Program-made: the position numbers and the translations under genes
Notes under the pieces: generated by a model
Seen by the model: the letters and a program-made list of their open reading frames with translations, nothing else
Told to the model about the DNA's origin: nothing
Databases searched by the model: none
NCBI GenBank assembly: GCA_964460655.1
Contig: CAYWSH010000060.1
Coordinates: 1 to 19,966 of the forward strand
Direction of reading: 5' to 3'
DNA from: CAVUAF01 sp964460655
GTDB lineage: Bacteria > Acidobacteriota > Terriglobia > Terriglobales > Acidobacteriaceae
DNA: 19,966 nt
Shown here: one piece after another, positions 9,817 to 16,826 of the stretch
Layout of the letters: every line of letters begins with the position of its first letter
How positions within the stretch are numbered: the first letter of the stretch is position 1

Positions 9817-9843
9817 ATCCAATAACGAGGAGAACCACGGAAA

Positions 9844-10149
9844 ATGGCATCGGATAACCTGCAAGTGAACATTCCCACTCCGCTGCGCGCGTACGTTGCC
9901 GGCAAGCCGAGCATCGACGTTGCGGGCGCCACCGTCGGCGAGGCCCTGGCGAGCCTGACGGAGCAGCATCCCGACCTGCGCCGCCACCTTTACAGCGACG
10001 ACGGCAAGCTGCGCGCCTTCATCAACGTCTACGTGAACGACGAAGACATCCGCTATCTGCAGAAGGAGAACACAGCGATCCGCGCCGGCGACGATATCTC
10101 CATCGTTCCGTCGATCGCCGGCGGCGCAGATTCTTCTTGTCGCGACTGA
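9844..10149 (+). CDS. MoaD/ThiS family sulfur carrier protein, CysO-like
   Basis: This 101-residue ubiquitin-like protein reads VNIPTPLRAYVAGKPSIDV near the start and FINVYVNDEDIRYL near residue 60, close to mycobacterial CysO (IYVNDED, then TAI and a VAGG end). The family's C-terminal Gly-Gly is thiocarboxylated and donates sulfur, to cysteine in CysO or to molybdopterin/thiazole in MoaD/ThiS. Here Gly-Gly (SIAGG) is followed by seven more residues, ADSSCRD, which would have to be removed before activation. The tail's last codons adjoin a repeat element. GAGGAG lies 11 nt upstream. The position after sulfite reductase and the siroheme genes favours a cysteine role. MoaD function remains possible. 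Confidence 0.82.
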   Translation: MASDNLQVNIPTPLRAYVAGKPSIDVAGATVGEALASLTEQHPDLRRHLYSDDGKLRAFINVYVNDEDIRYLQKENTAIRAGDDISIVPSIAGGADSSCRD

Positions 10150-10248
10150 AGCGGAGCAGGCAGTTCAGCCTGCGAAGCGCGGTTGCAGGCCTCGAGGGTC
10201 TGCGAGCGAGCAATCTCTCTAGCGGTTTGGGAGCGGAGCGACAGAAAA
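10150..10248 (+). repeat. 99-bp intergenic repeat, copy A
   Basis: It fills the whole space between the converging sulfur carrier and asd genes. It starts AGCGGAGC, forms a GCAGGC-AGTTCA-GCCTGC hairpin (10156-10173) and ends GCGGTTTGGGAGCGGAGCGA plus CAGAAAA. The copy at 18605-18703 has the same length and order and is roughly 70% identical by eye. No transposase or ORF lies inside. There is no T-tract, so it is not an obvious terminator. Confidence 0.75.
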
Positions 10249-11301
10249 CTAATCGAGCATGCCCTCGGAATGCATCAGCTCGGCGTTCAGCACGGCAGCG
10301 CCGGCGGCGCCGCGAATGGTGTTATGGCCGAGCGCGACGTACTTCCAATCCAGCACCGGACACGGGCGCAGCCGTCCCACCAGCACCGGCATGCCACCAT
10401 CGCGCAGCACATCGCGCCGCGGCTGCGGCCGGTCCTGCTCCGGCAGGTAGATGACCGGCTGGGGCGGCGCGCTCGGCAGCTTCCTCCGCTGCGGCTCTCC
10501 CCGGAATGAATTCAGTGCGCCGATGATCTCGTCGGCTCCGGGCTTCTTGGCGAACTCCACCGCCACCGCCAGCGTGTGACCATCCACCACCGGCACGCGA
10601 TGGCAGCTCGCGCTCACCTGCGCGTCGAGCGGGCGGAAGCTTCCCGCGGTGAACTCGCCCAGGATCTTCTGTGTCTCCTGCTGCATCTTTTCTTCTTCGC
10701 CGCCGATGTATGGGATCACGTTGGCGTTGATGTCCATCGAAGCGACGCCCGGATATCCCGCGCCCGAGATCGCCTGCATCGTCGACGCGACCACGCGCCG
10801 GATGCCGAACTGCTTCAGCGGCGCCAGCGACAGCGCCAGTACGATCGTCGAGCAATTCGGATTCGTGACGATCTGCCCCTTCCAGCCGCGCGCTCGCTGC
10901 TGATGCGCCACCGCTTGCAGGTGCTCGGCGTTGACTTCCGGGATGAGCAGCGGCACATCCTGCTCCATGCGATGGTTCTTGGAATTGGAGACGACCACGT
11001 GTCCCGCGTTCGCGAACGCCTGCTCGATCTCCGTCGCCACCGCGGCATCCATCGCCGAAAACAGCAGGCGGGGCGCGCCGTTCCCGGGTTTCGCTTCGCT
11101 GACGGTAAGGTTCGCAACGCTCGCCGGCAACGTACCGTCGAGTCGCCACGCCGTCGCCTCGGTGTACTTCTTCCCGGCCGAGCGCTCGCTCGCGCCGATC
11201 CACGTCAGGTCGAACCACGGATGGCCTTCCAGGAACTTCACGAAGTGCTGGCCCACCATCCCGGTGCCGCCGAGCACGCCGACTTGGATCTTCCGCTCCA
11301 T
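10249..11301 (-). CDS. asd: Aspartate-semialdehyde dehydrogenase
   Basis: The 350-residue protein has the NADP-binding GGTGMVG (residues 11-17), the catalytic Cys150 in TNPNCST, SGAGYPGVASMDINANVIPY, His242 in CHRVPVVDGHT, and GHNTIRGAAGAAVLNAEL at the C-terminus. This set matches the archaeal/fungal-type Asd, not the E. coli type. It reduces aspartyl phosphate to aspartate semialdehyde, the step after the aspartate kinase encoded at 12856, and feeds lysine, methionine and threonine synthesis. ATG 11301 is chosen because GGAAAGG lies just upstream; TTG 11310 would add three residues. It is transcribed away from the threonine operon, with about 95 bp between its start and that operon's leader peptide. 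Confidence 0.95.
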   Translation of the reverse strand: MERKIQVGVLGGTGMVGQHFVKFLEGHPWFDLTWIGASERSAGKKYTEATAWRLDGTLPASVANLTVSEAKPGNGAPRLLFSAMDAAVATEIEQAFANAGHVVVSNSKNHRMEQDVPLLIPEVNAEHLQAVAHQQRARGWKGQIVTNPNCSTIVLALSLAPLKQFGIRRVVASTMQAISGAGYPGVASMDINANVIPYIGGEEEKMQQETQKILGEFTAGSFRPLDAQVSASCHRVPVVDGHTLAVAVEFAKKPGADEIIGALNSFRGEPQRRKLPSAPPQPVIYLPEQDRPQPRRDVLRDGGMPVLVGRLRPCPVLDWKYVALGHNTIRGAAGAAVLNAELMHSEGMLD

Positions 11302-11355
11302 CCTTTCCAAAATACACTAGCCCGGCGTACGTCTCACATCGTGGTTGTCTTAGGT

Positions 11356-11385
11356 TTGACAAGCGTACCTGGGGCGGTCTATCCT
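11356..11385 (+). promoter_or_regulatory. Promoter of the threonine operon leader
   Basis: TTGACA (11356-11361), an 18-nt spacer and TATCCT (11380-11385) form a good sigma-70 promoter. The leader peptide ATG lies only 9 nt beyond the -10 box, so the transcript would start about 2-4 nt before it. That makes the leader nearly leaderless; no Shine-Dalgarno is visible. Confidence 0.7.
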
Positions 11386-11394
11386 CCTTGCCTC

Positions 11395-11484
11395 ATGAAG
11401 ATTCGCCGGACAGCTCGAATTATGGCCATGTGCATGGGGACGAAGTGCTCCCCCTACACATCTCCGGCGAGCTTGTTTGGCTAA
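11395..11484 (+). CDS. Met/Cys-codon leader peptide of the threonine operon
   Basis: A 29-residue ORF starts ATG 11395 and ends TAA 11482-11484. It begins MKIRRTARIMAMCMGTKC, with Met at codons 10, 12 and 14 and Cys at 13 and 18. It contains few Thr and Ile codons, unlike the enterobacterial thr leader. It lies right behind a promoter and 25 nt before a terminator stem, followed by the threonine synthase gene. The cluster-to-switch spacing (41 nt) and stop-to-terminator spacing (about 25 nt) nearly match the leader at 6621. Inference: translation through the Met/Cys codons controls termination. Confidence 0.72.
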   Translation: MKIRRTARIMAMCMGTKCSPYTSPASLFG

Positions 11485-11522
11485 ATAGCAATCGATAAAG
11501 GTTCAAAAGCCCACTCGCCGGA
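11403..11522 (+). promoter_or_regulatory. Attenuator switch segments of the threonine operon leader
   Basis: Segment 1 TCGCCGGA (11403-11410, leader codons 3-6) pairs perfectly over 8 bp with segment 2 TCCGGCGA (11463-11470, near the leader's 3' end). Segment 2 extended to TCCGGCGAG (11463-11471) pairs perfectly over 9 bp with segment 3 CTCGCCGGA (11514-11522), part of the terminator's 5' arm. Segments 1 and 3 contain the same 8-mer and so compete. The Met/Cys cluster lies between 1 and 2. This is the mutually exclusive pairing expected of trp-type attenuation. Pairing is seen directly; function is inferred. Confidence 0.72.
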
Positions 11523-11544
11523 AGCAACGGCCAGTGGGTTTTTT
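11505..11544 (+). terminator. Intrinsic terminator (attenuator) before threonine synthase 1
   Basis: CCCACT (11510-11515) pairs with AGTGGG (11533-11538). After a C-C mismatch the stem continues with GCCG/CGGC to a GAAGCAA loop. Six Ts follow (11539-11544), and AAAA before the stem could extend it. The core GCCCACTCGCC is identical to that of the terminator at 6737. The threonine synthase ATG is 29 nt further on. Confidence 0.8.
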
Positions 11545-11573
11545 AGTTTCCGCGACCAGAGTAACGAGGACAT

Positions 11574-12833
11574 ATGACAAACCGCCACGAATTGAAGTGC
11601 CGCGAATGCGGCAAGCTGTGGGGCAACCAGCCGAAGTCCATCTGCGAAGCGTGTTTCTCGCCGCTCGAACTGACCTATGATCTCCGTGCCATCGGCGAAG
11701 CCGTCACGCGTGACGATGTCGCGCGCCGCTCGCCCGTGCTCTGGCGCTACTCGGAACTGCTGCCGCTGCCCGCAGGCTTTGAGCCGCCGGTTCCCACCGG
11801 CTTCACGCCGCTGGTCGAAGCGCCTCGCCTCGCGAAGGAATTCGGCGCCACCCGCCTCTACCTGAAGAACGACGGTGTCTCGTTCCCGACGCTCAGCTTC
11901 AAGGACCGCGTGGTCGCGCTCGCGCTCGCGCAAGCCCGACGATTCAACTTTGACGCGGTCGCCTGTTCCTCGACCGGCAATCTAGCCAACGCCGTCGCCG
12001 CGCAAGCCCGCCGCCTCGGACTCGATGCCTGGGTCTTCATCCCCGCCGACCTCGAACCCGCCAAAGTCATCAACAGCCAAGTGTACGGCGCCCACGTGGT
12101 GCGCATCGCCGGCAATTACGACCAGGTGAACCGCCTCTGCGTGCAGGTGGCCGATGAACTCAATTGGGGATTCGTGAACGGCAACCTGCGCCCGTACTAC
12201 TCGGAAGGCTCGAAGACATTCGGTTATGAGATCGCCGAGCAACTCGGCTGGCGCTTGCCGGACAACGTCGTCATCCCGATGGCGGGTGCTTCGTTGATCA
12301 CCAAGGTGTACAAAGCATTCCAGGAACTCATCGCGCTCGGCTGGGTCGAGCCGAAGCCGGTCAAGATCTTCGGCGCGCAGGCCACCGGCTGTTCGCCCGT
12401 GACGACCGCGGTCAAAGCCGGCCAGCCTGACTTCGAGCCGCAGAAGCCTTCCACGCTCGCGCGCTCGCTCGCTATCGGCAATCCGTCGGACGGCCACTAC
12501 GCCATCAAGGTCATCACGCAAAGCGGTGGCTGGGGCGAAGACGTTTCCGATCCCGAGATCATCCGCGGCATCCAACTGGTTGCCGAGACCGAAGGCATCT
12601 TCACCGAGACCGCCGGCGGTGTGACCGCGGGCGTCACGCAAAAGCTCTACGCGCAGGGACGCATCCAACGCGACGAGCTCACTGTGGTCGCGCTTACCGG
12701 CAACGGGCTGAAGACCACCGACGCGCTCCATGGGCAGTACACGCTGGAAGAAGCGATCCCACCGCGCCCCGCGGCCTTCCAGGAATTACTGCAACACGCG
12801 CAGCCGCAAGCGGCCGTCGCCGTTGCGGGATAG
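11574..12833 (+). CDS. thrC: Threonine synthase 1 (PLP-dependent, Zn-ribbon type)
   Basis: The 419-residue protein has an N-terminal four-Cys zinc-ribbon-like motif (CREC at 9-12, CEAC at 24-27). The fold-type II PLP domain follows: Lys110 in TLSFKDR should bind PLP and CSSTGNLANAVAA forms the phosphate loop. It is expected to convert O-phosphohomoserine to threonine. A second threonine synthase homologue lies two genes downstream with a different loop (ASTGNTSAS), so this copy could have a specialised role. It is the first structural gene after the Met/Cys leader. GAGGA lies 3 nt before the ATG, a rather short spacing. Confidence 0.88.
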   Translation: MTNRHELKCRECGKLWGNQPKSICEACFSPLELTYDLRAIGEAVTRDDVARRSPVLWRYSELLPLPAGFEPPVPTGFTPLVEAPRLAKEFGATRLYLKNDGVSFPTLSFKDRVVALALAQARRFNFDAVACSSTGNLANAVAAQARRLGLDAWVFIPADLEPAKVINSQVYGAHVVRIAGNYDQVNRLCVQVADELNWGFVNGNLRPYYSEGSKTFGYEIAEQLGWRLPDNVVIPMAGASLITKVYKAFQELIALGWVEPKPVKIFGAQATGCSPVTTAVKAGQPDFEPQKPSTLARSLAIGNPSDGHYAIKVITQSGGWGEDVSDPEIIRGIQLVAETEGIFTETAGGVTAGVTQKLYAQGRIQRDELTVVALTGNGLKTTDALHGQYTLEEAIPPRPAAFQELLQHAQPQAAVAVAG

Positions 12834-12855
12834 CAGCTAGGGCCGAAAGGGATTT

Positions 12856-14136
12856 ATGGCATTGGTACTCATGAAATTCGGTGGCACGTCGGTCGCGAGT
12901 CGCGAGCGCATCGAGCAGTTGTCAACGATTGTTGCCGATGCGGCAAGAAGGAACGCCGTCGTCGTTGTCGTCTCTGCTCTCGCCGGCGTGACCGATGAGA
13001 TCGTAAAGCTGCTCCACGCCGCGCGCCACGGCGAGCGTTCGCTGGCCGAGCAACATGCAGCCAAGTTGCGCCGCCAGCACGAGGATTTGCTCTCCGCCCT
13101 GTTTCCTGACGCGCGCAGTACCGAAGTGACCAAAGCAGTCGACGCGGTACTCGCGCGCCTCAACGACATCGCTGCCGGACTCCTCCAACTCCGCTCTTCC
13201 ACGCCCCAGGTCATGGACATGGCGCTCTCCCTCGGCGAGGAGATGTCAGCGCAGATCTGCGCCGCGTATCTGCGCACGCGCAGCGTCGCCGCCGATTACG
13301 TCGATTCCGCCAAACTGGTGATCACCGACGAGCACTACGGCGACGCCGCGCCGGACCTGGAAGAAACACGGAAGCGCTGCGGCGAAGTGCTGCACCCGCT
13401 GCTCGAAGCCGGCCAGGTGCCGGTCGTCACCGGATATCGCGGAGCCACCGCTTCGGGGCATCTCACCACGCTCGGTCGCGGTGGCTCGGATTACTCCGCC
13501 ACGCTCCTCGGCGCCGCGTTGCGCGCCGACGAAGTCTGGATATGGACCGATGTCAATGGCGTCCTCACCGCCGATCCGCGCATCTGCCCGCGCGCGACCA
13601 CTCTGCCTGAAGTCACCTTCGCCGAAGCTATCGAGCTTTCGTATTACGGTGCGAAGGTGATCCATCAGCGCGCCGTGCGGCCGTGCATGCAGGCGGGCAT
13701 CCCGGTATGGATCAAGAATTCGCTCGCGCCCGCGAATCCGGGCACGAAGATCAGCCCGGAGGTCGCGTCGAGCAAGTCGCCTGTACGGGCCGTCACGGCC
13801 CTCGCGCCGGCGGCGCTGCTCACGCTGGTCACGCGTCCCGATACGCACTCGGCTGAGATATTCGGCCGCCTCTATCTGCGCCTGGCGCACGATCACATCG
13901 ATGTACCGTTCACCACCCAATCATCGGCCGAGAGCGCGCTCGGCCTCGCCCTGCGCGACAGCGACGTGGACCGCGTGCTGCACGCCATTCAGCGCTCGTT
14001 CCGCACTGAACTCAAGCACGGCGTGCTGCTTCCCGTGCGCGTCGAGCGCGACATCGCCATTGTCGCCGTCCTCGGGCAGCAGATGAAAGGCGTGCCCGGC
14101 GTGCTGGCGCGCGTCTTCGCGGCGGTAGCGCGTTGC
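12856..14136 (+). CDS. lysC: Aspartate kinase, C-terminus lost in assembly gap
   Basis: 427 residues are readable before the gap. They include the kinase signature MKFGGTSVAS (6-15), VSALAGVTDEI, SLGEEMSAQI, YRGATASGHLTTLGRGGSDY and WTDVNGVLTADPR. The first ACT regulatory region follows (ALLTLVTRPDTHS onward), and the last readable part, IAIVAVLGQQMKGVPGVLARV, begins the second ACT repeat. About 30-40 residues and the stop should lie in the gap. It phosphorylates aspartate, the committed step to lysine, methionine and threonine, and ACT domains normally give feedback inhibition. No homoserine dehydrogenase domain is seen, so that activity must be encoded elsewhere. AAAGGG lies just before the ATG, 22 nt after thrC1. 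Confidence 0.93.
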
Positions 14137-14236
14137 NNNNNNNNNNNNNNNNNNNNNNNNNNNNNNNNNNNNNNNNNNNNNNNNNNNNNNNNNNNNNNNN
14201 NNNNNNNNNNNNNNNNNNNNNNNNNNNNNNNNNNNN
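14137..14236. other. Assembly gap (100 N) between lysC and threonine synthase 2
   Basis: Exactly 100 Ns, a placeholder. It hides the 3' end of lysC, the lysC stop and the start codon of the next gene. Confidence 0.98.
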
Positions 14237-15538
14237 CTCCGCTGCTTCCAGTGCCACCGCGAAGCGACGGCGCCCCCCGATTTTCGCTGCTCGCACTGCG
14301 GCGACTTGCTCGAGGTCGTCTATCCCTGGGCGGCGAGCGGCGCGCTCCCGGGCTGGGAACCCGCCGCGCTCAAGACGAACTGGCTGAACCGGCGAACGTC
14401 AACGCAACCGCTCGATCAAAGCGGTGTTTGGCGCTTCCGCGAATTGTTGCCGATCCTGCGCGACCCGGGCCAGGCCGTCACGCTGCGCGAAGGGAACACG
14501 CCCGTCTACGACTTGCCGCGCGCCGCGCGCTACGCCGGTGTGGATCGGGTGCTGGCGAAGCACCAAGGCGCGAACCCGACTGGCTCGTTCAAGGATACGG
14601 GTATGACCGCGGCGCTCTCCGTTGCGCGCGAACAGCAGTTCACCTGGGTCGCGTGCGCCTCCACCGGCAATACGTCGGCCTCGATGGCTGCCTACGCGGC
14701 GCGTGCCGGCATCAACAGTCTCGTCCTGGTGCCCGAAGGCCACATTGCGTGGGGCAAGCTCTCGCAATCGGTCGAGTACGGCGCGCACACCTTCCAATTG
14801 CGCACCGACTTCGACGGCTGTGTGCGCGTGCTGATGCAGGTGGTGCGGCGCTCGTGGATCTATTTGCTGAATTCCGTCAATCCGTTCCGCGTCGAAGGCC
14901 AGAAGACCGCGGCGATCGAACTGCTCGAAGAACTCGGCTGGCAGGTGCCCGAGCACGTCATCGTGCCCGGCGGCAATCTCGCGAACAGCTCCGCGCTCGG
15001 CAAAGCGTTCCTCGAGATGCGTGCGCTCGGCCTCATTGACCGCCTGCCGAAGGTCTCCATCATCCAGGCGGCGGGAGCGAATCCGCTGGCGCGCAGTTGG
15101 CGGAAGGATGGCGGCGCGACGCTCGAGCCCGTCGCCGCCGAGACGCGCGCCACCGCGATCCGCATCGGCAACCCGGCATCGTGGAAGAAGGCTGTCGCGG
15201 TCCTGAAAGCTACTGGCGGGACTTGCGAGGACGCGACCGAGGACGAGATCGCAGTGGCGAAAGCGACCATCGGCGCCGACGGCATCGGCTGCGAGCCGGC
15301 GTCGGCCGCGACGCTCGCCGGCCTGGTGAAGCTCGTCCGCAGCGGCTTCGTCCGGCGTGATGAATCGGTCGTGCTCATCCTCACCGGCCATCTGTTGAAA
15401 GATCCCGACTACACGCTCGACTTTCACCGGACACCCGCCAGCGGTAAGCCCGCCGACGCGCTGCGCCGTCCGCCGCGCGTCCTCGACGCCAACGTCGACG
15501 AAGTATTGCGCGCCCTCGAACTGGCGGAGCGCCCCTGA
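14237..15538 (+). CDS. thrC: Threonine synthase 2 (PLP-dependent), start codon lost in assembly gap
   Basis: The frame is open from the first base after the gap, giving 433 residues. It begins LRCFQCHREA with a four-Cys zinc ribbon (visible residues 3, 6, 18, 21), so only a few N-terminal residues should be missing. The internal TTG at 14306 would cut off the ribbon and is not the true start. PLP-binding Lys119 is in NPTGSFKDTGM, the phosphate loop is ASTGNTSASMAAYAA, and VPGGNLANSSALGKAF follows, all typical of threonine synthase. It should release phosphate from O-phosphohomoserine to give threonine. Its stop overlaps the homoserine kinase ATG by one base (TGATG), so the enzyme that makes its substrate is coupled to it. 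Confidence 0.92.
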   Translation, partial: LRCFQCHREATAPPDFRCSHCGDLLEVVYPWAASGALPGWEPAALKTNWLNRRTSTQPLDQSGVWRFRELLPILRDPGQAVTLREGNTPVYDLPRAARYAGVDRVLAKHQGANPTGSFKDTGMTAALSVAREQQFTWVACASTGNTSASMAAYAARAGINSLVLVPEGHIAWGKLSQSVEYGAHTFQLRTDFDGCVRVLMQVVRRSWIYLLNSVNPFRVEGQKTAAIELLEELGWQVPEHVIVPGGNLANSSALGKAFLEMRALGLIDRLPKVSIIQAAGANPLARSWRKDGGATLEPVAAETRATAIRIGNPASWKKAVAVLKATGGTCEDATEDEIAVAKATIGADGIGCEPASAATLAGLVKLVRSGFVRRDESVVLILTGHLLKDPDYTLDFHRTPASGKPADALRRPPRVLDANVDEVLRALELAERP

Positions 15539-16464
15539 TGCCGCGCGCTCGCCGCTCCTCCGCTGCGTTCACGCTCAAGCTGCCGGCGACGTCGGCGAAT
15601 CTCGGCCCGGCATTCGACTGCGCCGCGCTCGCCCTGCGCCTGCATTTGACCATCGCGGCGAAGGCGGCTGCGCAGTTCGCGGTCGCGGCGTCCGGACGCG
15701 ACGCCGCGATCTGCGAGAAGCTGGAAAACAATCTCATCCTCGACACGTATCGCTCCGTGATGGAAGCGAGCGGGCTACCCGTGCAGCCGCTCGCGCTGCG
15801 CATCCGCAACGAGATCCCCATCGGCAAGGGCTGCGGCTCATCCGCCGCCGCGCGCCTGGCTGGTGTCGCGCTCGCCGTGCGCTTCGGCAGGCTGAGATGG
15901 ACCTCGCAGCAGGTCCTCGAGGAAGCCGCACGCCGCGAAGGCCACGCCGATAATGCCGCCGCTTGCTGGCTGGGCGGCATCGCCATCGCTTCGACGACTG
16001 GCGGACTCAGCGTCGTGCAGCTGCCCGTTCCCGCCTGGCCGCTGTTGCTCGTGCTGCCGCCGCAGCCGCTGGCGACGGAAGCCGCGCGCGCTGTCCTGCC
16101 GCAACAGGTCTCGCGTGCCGATGCGGTTGCCAACGTCCAGGGCGCGATGCGCCTCGCCGCCGCCTTCGGCGCGCGCCGCGCCGACTGGCTGCGCGTCGCG
16201 CTGCACGATCGCCTGCACGAGCCGTATCGCGCGCCGCTCTGCCCGCTGCTCGCGCCCATGCGTGCGCTCGCCGGCCGTGACGGCATTCTCGGCGCTGTCC
16301 TGAGCGGCGCTGGGCCGGCCGTCCTGCTGTTCCTTGGGCCCCGCGCCGCGCGCCGCCGCGTCACCGCCAAAGTCCAGGAGGCCCTGCGGGAAGAGCGCCT
16401 GGAGGCCGAACTCCTCTTCACGAGCGCGGCCCCGCGCGGCGGGGCCCAGGGTCTCATGTCGTGA
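15538..16464 (+). CDS. thrB: Homoserine kinase (GHMP family)
   Basis: The 308-residue protein has the three GHMP kinase motifs: PATSANLGPAFD (16-27), the ATP-binding PIGKGCGSSAAA (94-105) and a C-terminal VLSGAGPAVLLF. It phosphorylates homoserine, giving O-phosphohomoserine for the threonine synthases in the same operon. It is the last gene of the group. A GTCTCA-TGTCG-TGAGAC inverted repeat (16451-16467) spans the stop codon, but lacks a T-tract. The next operon's promoter begins about 40 bp on. Confidence 0.93.
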   Translation: MPRARRSSAAFTLKLPATSANLGPAFDCAALALRLHLTIAAKAAAQFAVAASGRDAAICEKLENNLILDTYRSVMEASGLPVQPLALRIRNEIPIGKGCGSSAAARLAGVALAVRFGRLRWTSQQVLEEAARREGHADNAAACWLGGIAIASTTGGLSVVQLPVPAWPLLLVLPPQPLATEAARAVLPQQVSRADAVANVQGAMRLAAAFGARRADWLRVALHDRLHEPYRAPLCPLLAPMRALAGRDGILGAVLSGAGPAVLLFLGPRAARRRVTAKVQEALREERLEAELLFTSAAPRGGAQGLMS

Positions 16465-16479
16465 GACGATGCATGGTTG

Positions 16480-16493
16480 TTATGCTGGCATAA
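16480..16493. promoter_or_regulatory. 14-bp palindrome upstream of the ilv promoter
   Basis: TTATGC-TG-GCATAA is a perfect inverted repeat with a 2-bp centre, followed by an A/T-rich stretch, ending 11 bp before the ilv -35 box. The centre is too short for an RNA hairpin, so a protein-binding site is more plausible. No regulator can be named. Confidence 0.35.
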
Positions 16494-16504
16494 AAATAAT
16501 AAGT

Positions 16505-16532
16505 TTGACTTATCGGCTTGACAGGGTAAGCT
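16505..16532 (+). promoter_or_regulatory. Probable promoter of the ilvD leader
   Basis: TTGACT (16505-16510), 16 nt and TAAGCT (16527-16532) give a start near 16540, just before the GAGG (16544-16547) that precedes the leader peptide. A second TTGACA at 16518 has no well-spaced -10. Confidence 0.5.
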
Positions 16533-16552
16533 ATGCTTTTCCTGAGGTTAAG

Positions 16553-16648
16553 TTGACCACAGGCGGTTACAACGCGCGCTCGCTGCGGAGCCTTTCGGTA
16601 TCCCTGCGAATTAGTGTGCTCGTCATTGTAGGCGGGTGTACCGGATGA
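16553..16648 (+). CDS. Branched-chain amino acid leader peptide of the ilvD operon
   Basis: The frame ends with VSLRISVLVIVGGCTG and TGA at 16646-16648. Eight of eleven codons (residues 16-26) specify Val, Leu or Ile, as in ilv attenuator peptides. The best start is TTG 16553, with GAGG 5 nt upstream, giving 31 residues; no ATG or earlier GTG serves better. A strong terminator follows 27 nt after the stop. Inference: stalling on Ile/Val/Leu codons under starvation promotes readthrough into ilvD. Confidence 0.7.
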   Translation: MTTGGYNARSLRSLSVSLRISVLVIVGGCTG

Positions 16649-16675
16649 GGTGATCGCAGCCGCGGTAAGAGATGC

Positions 16676-16715
16676 GAGGCCATCATCCAGACAAGATGAT
16701 GGCCTCAAGCTTTTT
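16676..16715 (+). terminator. Intrinsic terminator (attenuator) before ilvD
   Basis: GAGGCCATCATC (16676-16687) and GATGATGGCCTC (16695-16706) form a perfect 12-bp stem with a CAGACAA loop, followed by AAGCTTTTT. It lies between the leader peptide and ilvD. A possible antiterminator pairing is GGATGA at the leader stop (16643-16648) with TCATCC (16683-16688). It is only 6 bp, so the alternative fold is less clear than in the other two leaders. Confidence 0.85.
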
Positions 16716-16826
16716 GGGAAGAAGGGCGCGGGCCGACTTGCGCCGCCCGCGCCCGCTGTAACAGGAGCATCGAGGGTGTCACAACGAGCTGAGACGACGG
16801 GCGGGCTGCGCGCGGAGCGCGCCAGA

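Noticed and set aside
14306..15538. Threonine synthase 2 starting at TTG 14306
   Set aside because: That start would remove the zinc-ribbon cysteines that are readable right up to the gap. The real start is hidden in the Ns.
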